Below are positions 47,291 through 60,752 of a stretch of 64,000 bases of DNA, one piece after another. A program made the position numbers and the translations under genes. Source of the stretch: Nyssa sinensis (lineage: Eukaryota; Streptophyta; Magnoliopsida; Cornales; Nyssaceae); NCBI GenBank assembly GCA_008638375.1, contig CM018032.1:55659882-55723881 (forward strand). Direction: 5' to 3'. A model generated the notes under the pieces. That model made no database searches and had not been told where the DNA came from. It saw only the letters and a program-made list of their open reading frames with translations. Numbering within the stretch: the stretch's first letter is position 1; each line of letters begins with the position of its first letter.

Positions 47291-50200
47291 ATAAGACTCT
47301 TAAAATTCTGTTGAGCTCAGGATGAGTTTGAAGGATGGTCACCCCATCTCGTTTATGTATTAATTTTTTTTATTTATTCTTATATATACTATATTTATTA
47401 ATAAATAATACTGTATAAAATTAGTTTCTAAGATTTTTTATATCATACTTATATTATTTTTTTTATATTAATTATTTTATAATAAAAAATTTATTTATTT
47501 ATTAAAATTCTATGGCTAGAAAGTAAATTAAAATTTTAATTTAAGAAATTAATTATTTTAATATATATATCGAAATTCAAGACAAACAAAATAGGGATAA
47601 AATTAAAAAGTATAAACGGAGTTATGATTAAAATAAACTTTAAATGGTGCGAAACAGAATTAAAGATAAAAATTATAAATAAAATTGGAATTAAAAAAAT
47701 ATAAATAAAATCGAAATCAGAAAGAGAGCGATAAATGACACTCCTTTTCAAACCCGTCCGTTGTTATTCATAGACGGATCCGAACTGGTCAAAATCTATT
47801 GGTTTTTTTGGAACATTGAGGAGCGAGTCCAATCAGGCTTTTGCAACGGCACAAAACTAACAGGCAGATGTGTAATTATCGAGAAGATGGCGTCCAATTA
47901 TTTAGGGTTCAATCAAACCCTAATTTTCTCTCAATAAATTTGCTACCATCACCTCCTCTGCAGCAGCCTTCAAGAGATGCTTCGCCGGAGTTTCCTTCCA
48001 TTTTCTTTCATTTTTGTTTGTATGCAATTTAATTTTATCGGAAAATCTTCATACCTTTCTAATCACGAAGAGGCATCTAACTATGATTTCCTCTGTTAAT
48101 AAATAGCAGAGGAAATACGAAGAGATGCGAAATCAAGTCTCAACAAAAAACCTCTGGACATGCAGATTCTAGTTTTCCAATGGATTCCTGCTTTTTCTCG
48201 TAGGTTTCACATTCTTCCTATGGCTTGTAACTTGTCCAGTTTTTAATCGCTTGCTATCTTGCTCTTTGTTGCAGACGGCGCGCTTTAGCATCTTTTTTAT
48301 TTGAATAAAATTTGTTGGGGATCGCTCGATGATGATGAATTTGCTTTAACCACACCGAAGAGAGCCCCGAGGATTGGGTTTAATCCTTTTGGATTTAAGT
48401 TAAGAGTGTGATTTGCCTCCACTTGTTGTGCTTTATGGTGTTTTATGAATCTTTTCTCTATGGGTTTGAGGGACGATATGAGTACCTCATTCTTATAGAG
48501 AGAAGATGAAGGCATTGTTTAGCACTATTTTGTGGGATTTCTCACACCCTCTCTTAAATCTCTTGGATGATTGCCCTCCTCACAGTGTTCTCATGTGGAA
48601 AAATTTTGGCCATTGACTGAGAGCGTTTTGCCTATTTTTGTCCTGTTTTATTGTTATTATTTGATTTGATTCGATTTGATTCTTTGATGGTCTTGTTATT
48701 TAAAGCAACCATTTTGAATCCAAACTTGGGAAAATTTATGGCTGGGATCTTGTTTGGTTGCTGAGAAAAATAGTAGATTAGAAGGAAATCAATCCCGTCT
48801 GGTTCAGAAGTTTTTCTGAAACGTGTTTGATCGAAAAAAAAAAAACCATATATACCACACCCATTGCATCCGTAAACGATCCGAGTCACCGAGTCAGAGC
48901 AGTGTTTTGAGAGCCCATATTCATGGAAAGCAACCGGATCAATGAGCGCGATCCATCCATTGAGCCAATGTGTAGAGAGCATTAATCCAGCGAAGCACTT
49001 TTCGTGTTTTGTTCACAAGTTTGATTTGTTAATGAATTTGATCTCGAAAAGTACTTTTTGCCTGGTTTATTTTAGAGTTGTACTCATTTGAAATGAATAA
49101 AAAAATGAACGTGAATATTGAATTATAAAAATTTTGATGAAGAATTTACATTTTATTTAGATGTTTTCGAGATTAAAGATGATAACTCAAAATAAAAGAC
49201 GAGAATAATTTTCACTTTGAATAGTGAAAGAAAAGAAAAACACATTTGATATTTATTTTATTATAATTATATTAATTTTTAATAAATATTTAAGGTTATA
49301 TTTGATATTTTTATTTTTGAAGAGATTGTAGAAATGAATGATTTTTTTGATACTGTCAATTTTTTTTTCATATTTTAAAGTTGGTATTTCAAGATTTAGT
49401 TTAGTTTGGTGGAAGATAATAAGAGACTTCTTGGAATTAGAATTTTATTTCAGGGTCTATTTCATGTAATGCTTATTTTATTGGTCAAATTGAGTAATTT
49501 TTATTTTATTTTTATTATATTCTTGTGTATCCAAAACATGGTCGGAATGAAATGTAAAATCGGAGTTGGAAGGTAGGAGAGAAAAGGGCAAGGGAGGGTT
49601 TAAAAATGGGGAAGGAAAGTAAAAGAGATATGGAAATCTCTTACACATTTTTTAATTCATTTCACTCTTATTTCAAAAGTTAGTGATTTTTTGTTCTACT
49701 TCAATTTTGAAATAAATGAATTTTTATTTTCTCTTATTCTTCTTACAAAATAAATTATCTTTTTTTTTTCTTTTTACTCTCCCCAATTTTTTCCAAGTGA
49801 GGATTGCATTTCTTTCTTTTCCTTTTTGTTAACTATCCAAACATAAAAAAGAAATTACATTATCTTTTCATTTGTAATTAATGTTATTAACTCTCTTTCT
49901 CTAGTGTAAAAGAAAAAAAGATATTAATGAAAGTGTATAATCTTTACATGCTAATGCACATTAATTAATGAATAATTAGCGCTAAAGTAGTATTTACATG
50001 AAGAGTAATGTTAAGATATAATGACTTTGAAAATTTCATATTTTGATATCCAAAATTATCATAACTTGAAGGTTCAATTAGCATCACTACCCTCAAAAAC
50101 CAAATAATGATAATATAATAATAATGTTGGTGTTACACAGCCACCTGTAACACAGTCTTGTACTGGTGACAAAAATTTCTAGCCATATAATTGATTCTAA

Positions 50201-50299
50201 AAGCAGAATGTCTTTAACATAATATATTCTATTATATGTATGTATATATGGGTTTTAAAATTTATAGGTATATCAAGTACATTTTGCAGCTGAAATTGG
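47291..50299. other. AT-rich intergenic sequence between MITE and GDSL gene
   Basis: No supported gene. A 72-codon open frame on the minus strand (48515-48297) looks compositionally protein-like but has no recognisable domain. The 49250-49920 stretch resembles the A/T- and ctttcc-rich MITEs elsewhere in the window. Confidence 0.4.
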
Positions 50300-51930
50300 T
50301 CAATGAGAAGGTGCTGGTGCTGGTGCTGGTGCTGGTGCTGGGGAAGGAGAAGCTGGAAATAGGCTGGAGAAGAGTCGGTCTGCAAGCACTTGATTGGCTG
50401 CATCAGAAGGATGGAAAGCGTCCCAAAATACGTAATCCTTCCGGTTGCGGCACAACTTGGAGTTAGGCAAGCACAGCCCGCCAAGACTTGTGTCTACATT
50501 GCAACATGAGGTGTTGGACACCTTAAAACCTACACAATAACCAAATAAAAAAAATAATAATAAAAAAAAATCAAAATGCAGTTTCATTTTTTTTTTGGAT
50601 AAATTAAGTTTTTGATAATTATACTAATTTTTTTTAAGTTTTATACTGAATTTTCCTACTTCATCTTTGACAAACTATAAATATTTCTTTCTAATCAATT
50701 TTTTTTTAAATGACAAAACTATTCATTGCATGTTTCTTTTTTTTTTTTCAAAAATTTTCCATATTTGTTTATTTTTTTCATTTTTAAGTAAATATTGATT
50801 AAACCTTAAATTTATTTTTATATAAAATAAAAAATCATTTTAAAAAAGTTAAAAAAAAAATTGGTCAAAATTTAAAAAATGTAAAAAAATAATAATAATA
50901 TGAAAGGGATAATTTTGTCATTTTAAAAAAATTGATTGGAGAGGGTATTTGTAATTTGTTAGTAAAAGTAGAGAATTTCAGTGTAATTTCAGAAACCTTA
51001 CAACTCGTTTGGATGGAGAGAAAAAAAAAATTAAGGTGGAAGGATAACTAATCTCTCATTTGAGAGTTTTTAATGGAGAGAAACAAAATAATAGGAAAGA
51101 AAATTTGAAGGTTTTAGCCCCTTTGGAGAGAAAATAAAGTGTTTTAATAATTTTTTATGAAATACTAAAAATACCCATAAATGAAAGAATTAAAATCTCT
51201 GAAACATAAACAAAAGAAATGTATAATTGTCAAATAATTTTTTATACTTTTTTTTCTTCTCTCCCACTAATCTTTTTTTTTTGTTGGAAAAAATGGACAG
51301 TCCCACCAGGTGCTCTGGGCACTAAAAAGTAGGTCTAACCCCACATAGAGACTCGATCCTAAGTGTTGAGAGAAGAAATCGAGTTCTTATCCACTGAAAC
51401 AACCACTTGGTGGTCCCACTAATCATTCAAACAAGAAATAATAACATTTTTTTTTCTTTTTTCTTTAATTTTAATTTTAATTTTTTTTTTCTCTCTAAGA
51501 ACTTCCAAACGAACTATTAAGAAAAATCGGTGTAATTTTAAAATTCTTAAGAGAAGTCGGTATAATTATTAAAAATCTCGGAACGACAAGTGTAATTTAT
51601 CCTTTTTTATATAAAAAAAAAAATTGAGTGTTTTTTGTTTTTAATGATGTATGAGAAAATTCTGGTTTACCATAGGCATGGGGGTTGATAATTAAATCTT
51701 GAACTGCTTGGTAAGTGTCTGCAAACGCTAGTTGTGAAGCTGGAAGGCGTTTGTTTAGAGATACTATTAGGTTTTGTACCGCGGAGTTGAATTGAAGCAC
51801 CCATTGATTGACTTTTGTCAGGCATCGCCCGTGCCTTGATTTCACCCTTTGGGAAGGAATGCAGCCGAGAGGGCTAAGTCCATGGAACACCATCTTTCTT
51901 GCACCAAGTTGGTGGAGCCTCTACCATTAG

Positions 51931-51970
<40 letters not shown>

Positions 51971-53092
51971 TTTAGCCGATCAAAGTTACATGAGTGTGAT
52001 GATCACATGAAATAACTTATTATATAGAAAATATGTTACGAAAAAACAAAGATTACCGTAAGTTGTTTATTTAAGGTTGACATTAGGAGTTCGATAAATT
52101 CATCGTGTGTGTACTGCTGACCGTCTGGTAAGAAGGGTTGCAAGAAGTTGTTGACATAATCATTGCTACCTGAAAAAATCAAAGATTTGTGTTTATTACA
52201 TAAAAATAAAATAAAATTGGTGAGATCGATAAAGAAAAGACAGATTAAGAAGCAGTAAAAGTACTTTCAAAATCATTTAAACATATTTTAGGAGTATTAT
52301 TTGCCATTCATTTTTGCATTTCAAAACAAGAAAAGTACTTTCAAAATATAATGGAAAGAGTATGTTATATTTAGATTTAGGATTTCAAGAGTACCAAGTC
52401 CAATGAAGCACACAGCTTCATTGATAAGCTTGCTAGCAGCCTGTTCTCCAATTTTAGCCTTGATTGCTTTTGTTGTATTCTCAAAGTAATTTATTTGATC
52501 ATCAAAAGATAGTCTCTGAACCTAAAGTTCCAAAAACAAATATATTAAAAATAAACTACAAGTAATTGAATGTATTTACTTCAATTATATCAATGAGCAA
52601 ATGAAGAACAGGGTTATTACAAAATAAAGTCCTGTTTCATTGAGAATTCCAGCTCCACCAGATGCATAGTTAACTCCTTTAAGGATTGCATTATCATTTG
52701 GTGCCAAAGAAAGATATGGCGGCGGCGATGGAATTCCAAGCTTCTCGGCTTCCATTTTCACAAAAAAATAGTCAAATATTTCAATATTAATAAATGAAGT
52801 TACACAATAAAATTATGAAAAAGAAAGAAAATGATTTTGAGATGATCATCATACATATTATATCGCCGATAGTCCTTCCATTGGTGAACCTTCCGGTAGG
52901 CTGTCCACCGGGATAGTCAATTCCATAAAAAGGGTAATTTGATTTTGCAAGAGAGTATTGCATGAAGTTGTTGTTTCCAACTTCTGTCAAGGAGTCGCCG
53001 AATATGAATGTAACGAGTGACGCGGATGAAGCCACAGATGCCATGGTTGCAACCACCAAGAGAACTGTAAAAGCTACTCCCAACAATCCCAT
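50300..53092 (-). CDS. GDSL esterase/lipase, six exons, intact
   Basis: Exons 53092-52855, 52748-52621, 52521-52395, 52169-52057, 51920-51671, 50529-50300; all GT-AG and every phase fits, giving 361 residues. ATG 53092 opens a signal peptide (MGLLGVAFTVLLVVATMASV). Block I is FIFGDSLTEVGNNNF with the nucleophile Ser, block II GVNYASGGAGIL with the oxyanion Gly, block III GSNDYVNNF, block V DAFHPSDAAN with the catalytic Asp and His. The order and spacing match the plant SGNH/GDSL family, secreted hydrolases acting on acyl esters such as cutin or wax precursors; the substrate is not predictable. Unusually, the last 16 residues are an Ala-Pro repeat (SPAPAPAPAPAPSH). Confidence 0.93.
50310..50344. 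repeat. ggtgct hexamer repeat encoding the Ala-Pro tail
   Basis: Repeats of gctggt on the plus strand inside the last exon of the GDSL gene, read on the minus strand as alternating Ala and Pro codons. Confidence 0.9.
51001..51516. mobile_element. Tourist-like MITE in GDSL intron 5, with nested SINE
   Basis: Ends caactcgtttggatgg and, inward from the right, tagttcgtttggaag, flanked by tta at 50998-51000 and 51517-51519. The ends resemble the split MITE at 22628. A SINE-like sequence occupies its right half. Confidence 0.65.
51290..51417 (-). mobile_element. tRNA-derived SINE nested in the MITE
   Basis: On the minus strand an A-box-like gtttcagtggataag (51400-51386) and a B box aggatcgagtctc (51360-51348), followed by a body ending near a T-rich stretch at 51272-51282. 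Same strand as the GDSL gene. Confidence 0.6.
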
Positions 53093-53142
53093 TTTTTCAC
53101 TTGTTTTGGCTTCTTGTTTGAAGGAGTAGTGACACGCAAAGA

Positions 53143-53149
53143 ATTTATA
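53143..53149 (-). promoter_or_regulatory. TATA box of the GDSL gene
   Basis: tataaat on the minus strand about 50 bp upstream of the ATG at 53092, implying a very short 5' UTR. Confidence 0.55.
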
Positions 53150-54582
53150 GTGGGTGTGGAGAGACTGTCATTGTGTTTTAAGTCATGCCCAGTTTTCTAA
53201 GTTTGCTCATATTAGGTGATTATGTGCAGTGTGATAAAAGATCTTAATGGTGGGATGTTCTGGTGGCAAGGGAGATTCTTCAAGTGGTTGATGGTAGTCA
53301 CTCTTTATTGGTTGGCCAACTCATCTCATAAGAGTCAGCATAGTTAGTTTTGTTAGGTTTTTTGCCCATCTTATGGAAATGTTATGGTTCTCCTAGGACC
53401 ACATCAACATCACAAGTATAAATAAATGTCTCTTTACCTCCCCAATACGCACACACACACATACACTAAATTATATCATTATATGCTTTGGTGTTGTGTA
53501 ACAAAATTATTAAATCTCAATCAACTTAAGCAATCCAAATGGCCAAGCTCAAATTCAATTCTAAGTTGATAGCTTAGCAAGCTTAGGCTTACCAACACTA
53601 TGCTGGCAAACCCTTTTTTTGGATTTTTGGGGGTAAATTACTCTGATCTCTCTATTTTTAATAAAAAAACAAAATATACATCCCTCAATACTTTTTTTTA
53701 AAATGAAAAAATTATCTTTTTTTTTTTTTTTTGTATTTTTTCAAATTTGACTAATTTTTTCTCCACTTTTTCTTTAAAGAATTTTTTAGTTTTATATAAA
53801 AATGAATTTATGGTAAATAACTTATTTTCAATTTATATAAAAATAAATTAAGATTTTAATCAATATTTATTTAAAAATGGGAAGTAAAAGTTGAAAAAAT
53901 TGGTCAAAATTAAAAAAATGCCAAAAAAAAAAACATAAAGGGGTAATTTTGTCATTTTGAAAAAAATTGACTAGAACGGGGTATTTTTAGTTTATCAGTA
54001 AAAAAAAAAAAATAGTGTAATTTCAAAAATCTCAGAAGAGATTAATGTAATTGTTAAAAGTTTTAAGAAAAGTCAATGTAATTAAATTTTTTTTTTTTAA
54101 AGTTTGACAGTGGATCCTTTGGAAATTAACACACTTCTTCATTTGAAGAAAAAGAATAGAAGTGTTACAATTTCAAAATCTTGGACTATGTTGTAGCTAC
54201 TAATATTTATTGCTCAAAATACCATAGCCCTTCTCATGTTTATTAAAATGTCAATAAGTTGTAGCAGAGAGCAGTTACAATAACTTGCTCTTTACTGACT
54301 TTTCTTTGCTGATCACTCTAGTGCTAAAGCCACCAGCTACCATAATTCCTTAAAAAAAGGTACAATAAAGAAAGTCACAAAAATATTCAAATATCACATG
54401 TGGGGTCTACCATATGGTAAGCGGATCCCACAATATGATATGTGAATATAAGAATATTTTCTAAGTATAGCATTACAATTTGTAAATACTTATTTGTAAT
54501 CTATATTACCTAAGTATGGATTATCTTCCAGTGTTTTCACAAAAAAATGTTTTACACTTTTACTTGACTAAAATACCCTTTC

Positions 54583-55010
54583 TAATAAATTTTATTCTCA
54601 CTTTACCAATGGTATGACCATTTAGTTTCCAAACTTCCCAAAACTTTATTCCCAAATTTCTCTACTTTTCTGATGTTATGTCCATTCAGTTTCCAAACTT
54701 CCCAAAAAAAGAGAAAACTCTCTTGATATCACTATATAGCTGCACCACTTCAATGGCTTGTACAGGAATGCAAAAATTGGCTTAGATATGGTAATAAATT
54801 TTATTCCCACTTTCCTCACTTTACCAATGGTATGACCATTTAGTTTCTAAACTTCCCAAAAATTTATTCCCAAATTTCTTTACTTTCTCGACGTTATGCC
54901 CATTCAGTTTCCAAACTTATAAAAAAAAAAAAACTCTCTTGATATCACTACACAGCTGCTTCACTTCAATGACTCGCAATACAGGAATGCAAGAATTGGC
55001 TTAGATATGG
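54583..55010. repeat. Tandem duplication, unit about 210-219 bp
   Basis: Two units (54583-54791 and 54792-55010) share ctttaccaatggtatgacc, cattcagtttccaaactt and gcttagatatgg in the same order, with small indels. Confidence 0.9.
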
Positions 55011-55629
55011 GTTTCGAGATTTAAATTTTTTTTGTTATGGATTTATTTTATTATCTTGAGTTAAAATTTTCATTATTGGATATGCATTCACATTGTTCTT
55101 GAAAAAATATTTTATTGATTAATATCAATTTAGAATTTTATGTAATTGAGTGATTTTTATATTATTTGAATCCATTTCAGGTAGGCAAGAGATTGCTAAA
55201 ATCAATAAGAAGAAATCAAAATTCTTCGGAATTTGACATAATTTCAGGTACATATATTGTTCCCTTTTTTCCTTGCTCTATAGGTCTCATATTGGACCTT
55301 GCCTGGCTTCCTATTATGTCTTCTGTTCATTTTATCCTTTATATACATCAAATAGGTCTATTTGCAATTTCTATACCAATTTTAGGTTTATAATATTTAA
55401 TGAACCAATCAATCTTCATATAGACTGAATTTCTCCAATTAGGAATGATTTCAGTGTATCCAATGTTAATTTCTCGCATTCATTTAACCTTTTAATTTTT
55501 GAAATCAAATCACTGCTGATTTTAGGTTTTCTTTTTGTGGGTTGCTTCAGAAATTGATGCTTCATGACTCCTATGATAAATAGATAAATAATTAGAAAAA
55601 ACAAATGAGATCAAATAGTTTTAGACTTC

Positions 55630-55950
55630 TACAAGAAAAAAGAATTGTGCAAGAAACAAATAGAAGTGAAATTAAAAAAAAATGAAAAAAGAAATATATA
55701 GAAGAAAAAATGTAGGGGAAGAAAATAATAGAAAAGACCAAATAAATAGAAGTTGGAGAAAACAAATACAAAAAAAAACATATACAAAAGAGATTTTATA
55801 ATCTTATACAAGAAAAAAGAATTGTGCAAGAAACTAATAGAAGTGAAATTAAAAATAAAAAATAAATAAATATATAGAAGAATAAATGTAGGGGAAGGAA
55901 ATAATTAGAAGCTGAAGAAAACAAATACAAAAGACATTTTAGAATCCTAA
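55630..55950. repeat. Imperfect A-rich tandem duplication, unit about 160-175 bp
   Basis: agaaaaaagaattgtgcaag and aaatgtaggggaag recur once in the same order. Confidence 0.8.
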
Positions 55951-57768
55951 TCTTAGAAGAAAAAGAAATATTAAAAATAATTAATTAATTAAATAAAAGA
56001 AAAAAAACATAGTGGAAATAAAAAATTAACATAATTAGGTTTTCATCATCTTAATGTTGAATTATAATAGAATTGTTGATAATAAGACTCCTTTAAAATT
56101 GAATTTTTTTTTGGATAAAGAAGAACTATAAATGGAGAAAATGTAAGAAATCGAAAACTAGAGGATACTTCCAAAAAAGCAATTATAAAGAATTCTAAAT
56201 TGAAGAACCGTCTCTAATGGGGGACAGTTTTAGTAGCAGCATTGGTCATACTTTATACTTTATAAATGTTGTAATTTTTCTTTCTTTGGCATTAAAAGTA
56301 ATGATATCCTTTTGATATTATTGGACTATTGCCAACACTTTTTCTATTATTTGAGTTAACAATATAATCATGTCTATCAAAATACAGACCAATACAACCC
56401 AACCTCTTTTGAAGTTCAATATTTCCATACCTTATTCATGAACATATGCTAATAAAATCAATTTATTTCTTTTTCTTTCCCCTTCATTGTTGATGCGATC
56501 TTGAACACAACACACATTATCAATCTTCTCTCTATGAATTTCTTTAAAAACACTCAAAATCAATAATTGTGTTTTGTATTATAGGGGAAAAATGTAGAGA
56601 AAGAAACGCTAAAACTTTTCCCTGCACACAAAGATTTTTTCTTTTTTTTTTATTAAATATTTTTATTATATGAAGGGTTGTCGCAATCGATTTAAGAGTT
56701 TAGAGACGAGAGGATTGGTAGTTGCAACCAAAAATAGTAGTAGGACCGTTGAAACTTGCTCCCTCTCTTCCCCCCTTTTTCTAATAGCTTTCTGCAAAGT
56801 CAAACTATTAAAATGTTAATTTTTTTAAGTATTAAAGGGGTAGATGATTAGTTATGAAAATTGATTCATTTAATTGTAATTTTCTTTGCTGTGAAATAAG
56901 TATATTTTACATTAGTTTGTGTGGTTAAATAAGTGTCATTTTATTAATTTTTAGTATTTGTTTTATTTAAAAATGATTTTGTTACTATTTGATTATATTT
57001 GATTGCAACAATCCCACTAATATATTTGATTTTAAATATTTTAATTAAAATCTTAATATTAATTTTTAAACTTACAAAATTTTTAATATTTTTCAAGATA
57101 TTTTTATTGATTTTTTGAGATCTATTCAATTTTTTTATTTGTACCATGAATATGCTATATCTAAATATGTTTATTGATTCGATATATAAAATAATTATTT
57201 CTATGTTAGAATAATTTATTTTATACATAACATTATATCATTAGATTAATATTTCTACTAAAGGACTACTACTACATTCATTTGTAACGGATTCATCTAG
57301 GAATAAATGGTAGCATGTACATGATGTGCATGTGGAATGGTGTCGTAATTATCAATAATAAATGGTTAAAGGTCCTGGAGCTTAAAATAAAGAAGAAAAA
57401 TCCAAAATGTAGAATGCTTAGCAAGTAAATGACTTTTAATTTGCTAATTTTGGAATTGCATACTACTAAAACTACACCGATTCATTAGTTTCAAAAGACA
57501 TTACCAGATAATAGGAGAACGTGAAAGTTTTACCTTCTTGAAAGGTCAAACACACCCAAGAATGTAGGAGAAAGGAAAAAAAAAATTAAAAGATGAATAA
57601 ATTATAAGTGGAATTAACTAATCCTAATATAATGAAGTCTACCTATATCTAATAGCATAATACATTTCTGCTGAAATGAGGACATAGAGCCTATCTTTAA
57701 AAAATCCAAAGCATTCAATCTTAGAATCCAAATTAGCTTCTTTGTTTGCATCTTGATTAGATTCTTTA

Positions 57769-58445
57769 TGATGCTGCACTTTTTGACTCGCAATAAGTGA
57801 GGACTCCGTGACCTGTAGAACACTCAGAAAGACGATCAGAGGTCCACCGGATTGGCTCCGGCGGTAGCCGCTCCGATGCTTAAGTAAGTAAAAGGAATTG
57901 AAAGACTGTATTGAAAGCCAAAGAATGAGCATAAAAATAAAGCGTACCTTTAGGGTTTAATTTATAAGTCGTGGCCTTCCTAAGTTGATTAGGATTCGAT
58001 GCCATGAATATAGGGATTTGGTCATCGGAGATTGCAGTTACCTTGTGGAGTATTAAGTCGTAGATAGAGATAATCATAGATAGTAGTTTCCATGTTGAAT
58101 ACTGTTTCCTTATTCCCTGCTTGGCAGTTGTTAAGGAAACCATAAGGTCGGAGCCGTATGAGGTGTTGATTAAATATTGCCCAGGACATAAGGTCTGGGA
58201 GATATGTGTATGAGAATGCCTTGGAGGCTTCGCCTGCACTGTATGACCGAGTTTATCGGCTCTGAATGATATATGAGAATGCCCTGAAGGTTAGTCACTG
58301 CTCTGTATGATCGAGATTATCAGCTCTGAATGATATATATATGAGAATGCCCTGAAGGCTAGTCACTGCTCTGTATGATCGAGATTATCAGCTCCGTATG
58401 CACACGTGTCTCAAGGTGATTGGTGTGTCTGTTTGTGGTATATCA
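57769..58445 (-). repeat. 3' LTR of gypsy copy 2
   Basis: 677 bp, begins tgatgctgcac and ends tatatca. It has the same ~65-bp units (about 58205-58400) but only very short (TA)n. Confidence 0.9.
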
Positions 58446-58463
58446 GCTACTCCCCCCTCCCCG

Positions 58464-58497
58464 AGCCCTAGTTAGAAGCTAGGGCTTAACTAGGGTT
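58464..58497. other. Overlapping inverted repeats beside the polypurine tract, copy 2
   Basis: Identical in sequence and position to 23529-23562: the arm agccctag(tta) can pair with either of two downstream arms. Confidence 0.7.
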
Positions 58498-58648
58498 ATG
58501 GGTCTTGTGAAGAGTCATACGTTTTGTTCCTCCGTTTCTCGAGACGTCGGTTTAATGCGTCATTTATTGTGCAGCCGTTACTTGAGAATCCATCATTATC
58601 TTCAGCCGTTGTGTCGGCTCGTCTTGGAAGGCTCATATTTCGAATGTG

Positions 58649-58656
58649 TATATAAA
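58649..58656 (+). promoter_or_regulatory. TATA box of the large antisense gene, copy 2
   Basis: tatataaa in the module ggtttaatgcgtcatttattg...ccgttgtgtcgg...ttcgaatg, repeated about 2.7 kb downstream before the small ORF. Confidence 0.6.
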
Positions 58657-58838
58657 GAGAGGGAAAAGTCTTTCATACCTTTCTTCTGCATTCGCTTCTA
58701 CAGTACCAGACCGCCATTTGACATATTTTGAAGTTTGAAGGATATCCGGTGTTCATAGTCCTTTCTTGATCTCAGGTTCGACTTTTAGTCCCCTTCTACA
58801 TTCCTTCTCATTTGTTTCATTTCTTTCTCTTGTTCGCC

Positions 58839-60752
58839 ATGTCTGGCTACGAGTCACACTCTGGTTCGGGCAGTCCTTCGAAGACCGTTCCTCAACTGCA
58901 GTTAGTGAATATTGATGAAAATAGACTGGTAGAACCCCCTATTGTCCGGGGGTTAGGATTGTTGATGCATTCGATGAGCCCCCAAATAGGGCTGGTGAGA
59001 CTTCTGGTCGATCCGGCTACAGAGAGGAGGGTAAGAGTGTGATTATTGAAACCATGTTGAAGGAGTTATGGGCGAAGCTCAAACTTCCCACAAATGTTAC
59101 TTTCAGGGTCCCAGATTCTCGGGATCGCCCAAGCGATGTTAGAGAGGGGGAAATCTGTGCCTATCTGGCCTGGTTTGAAATGGGTCTTACACTCCCCCTT
59201 CCTGATATAATAAAATAGTTCTTTTGTTGGTTTAACCTTTGCCCTGCAAACCTGAACCTTAACAGTTGGAGACATCTGTTGAGCTTCATCGTGTTAGGGC
59301 ATATGAATAATGTCGAGGTGTCCCTCGATTTGATCCGTAGCAATATGGATCTAAAACTTCAAAAGGCGGAGGGCCTTTATTATATGTCTTTTGATAGCGG
59401 GTTCAGACCCCTTACTTCTGTGCCCTCCTCCAACAAGACCTGGAAGAAGTGGTACTTTTTCATTAAAGGAGAATGGGAATTCAAGAACTTTGAAGGTCAA
59501 CCCTCCGCATTCCCTCGAACCACCGGGCCAAGGGGTGAGGAGCAACTTTTTCGTGGCTGCATTGATTTTGTTTTGTTCGCCAATTGTTGAACTGATCAAT
59601 TTATGTGCTTGTTTTGCAATCAAGAGTGCGTGGAGGAGACCAGACTTCTCTCCCACGATTCAGAAGCAATATAAAAAGCTCTTGAAGCCCAGCAGTCGAG
59701 ACCATTCTTCCATTGTTAACGCTGATAGATTGATGGCTGCCAGGGGGAGTGTTGAGGAGATTGCTGATAATGTGATGGCTCAGTGGGAGACCGGGCCATC
59801 ACCGTCCGTGGCGACAGGGGAGGCTTCCTTTCCAGCGGTCCCTCCCGTTCAAAAGAAGCGGAGGTTAGTTTTGTCCTCTCCTGAGCTTGCTGATGGGGAG
59901 GAAGAGACTCCTGTCCCCATTTCGGTGGTCCCCCCAGTCCCGTCCCGTCGAGCAGGTAAGGGGGCATCATCATCGGTGGCTCCTGATGCTGCTGATCAGG
60001 GGGCTAAGAGGATTCTGAGGGACTTCTGGGCCAAAGGCTCAGTTAAACTCAAGCCTCAGAAGTCGGGGAAGCTTCTTGCTGATTTGACCACTCTTCAGGT
60101 TAAGGTGAGTTCGTCGGGCCCTTTTTCTTTCCCTTTTCTTCAAGTGTTTAGGCTGGTATTGAACTGTTCACTTTGTATTATGCAGACCCTGCACACCCTT
60201 TTTGCTTTGGTGGAGGTTTCTCCACCTGCAGAGGAGTTTGACCGACTTAGAGCCGATCTGGACGATCTAGGGCTTCAGCTTGGTACTGCTCGGTCGGAGG
60301 CTCACGACTCCGCAAAGAAGCTGAAGGAGTGTCAGAACTCCTTGATCGTGATGGAGTCGGAGAGGGACCTTGCCGTTGAGCGGGCAAAGAGGTTGCAGGC
60401 GGAGATGAACGGCATGCGGCATCAGTACCGTAAACAGCTTGATGACGTTGTGGAGCAGGCATTGATGGATAATGAGGAGGAAATGAAGTCGAAGCTGGAA
60501 GGAATGACCCATCGCTTGATTACGTTTGGGTTCAACAACTTCCGTTCCCGGCTCCTTGCCAAGTTTCCTGACCTTGATGTCTCCTCAATTGTGCCGCCTG
60601 GATCTGAACCTTTAGAGGTTGTTATCCAGGGTGAAGTGGCTGATGTCCTCCCTGCCGATCCCACGAAAGTGGTCGTACCGATTGAGATGGCTGATGCTGC
60701 CCCTGCCGATCCTTCTCCGGTCGTTGATTCTGCTCCTGCTGATCAGGCTTAG
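58839..60752 (+). pseudogene. Large antisense gene of gypsy copy 2
   Basis: ATG 58839 (MSGYESHSGSGS). The predicted exon layout matches copy 1: 58839-59534, about 59626-60104, 60186-60752. A frameshift lies near 58945 and TAG at 59216-59218; from 59391 to 60752 the frame is open. Intron 2 (gtgagt...atgcag, 60105-60185) is 81 nt without stops, so the unspliced frame also reads through. Intron 1 has lost its acceptor (gcaa where copy 1 has gcag). The C-terminal half (RLRADLDDLGLQL, LIVMESERDLAVERAKRL) is a clear coiled coil, ending in a Val/Pro/Ala/Asp-rich tail. The breaks differ from those in copy 1. Confidence 0.75.

Larger units (their letters stand above)
53150..57763. other. AT-rich intergenic sequence with tandem duplications
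   Basis: No gene is recognised. It contains the duplications at 54583 and 55630 listed separately and long A/T runs. Confidence 0.5.

Noticed and set aside
48297..48515. 72-codon minus-strand open frame
   Set aside because: Composition looks protein-like, but there is no domain, splice context or promoter evidence.
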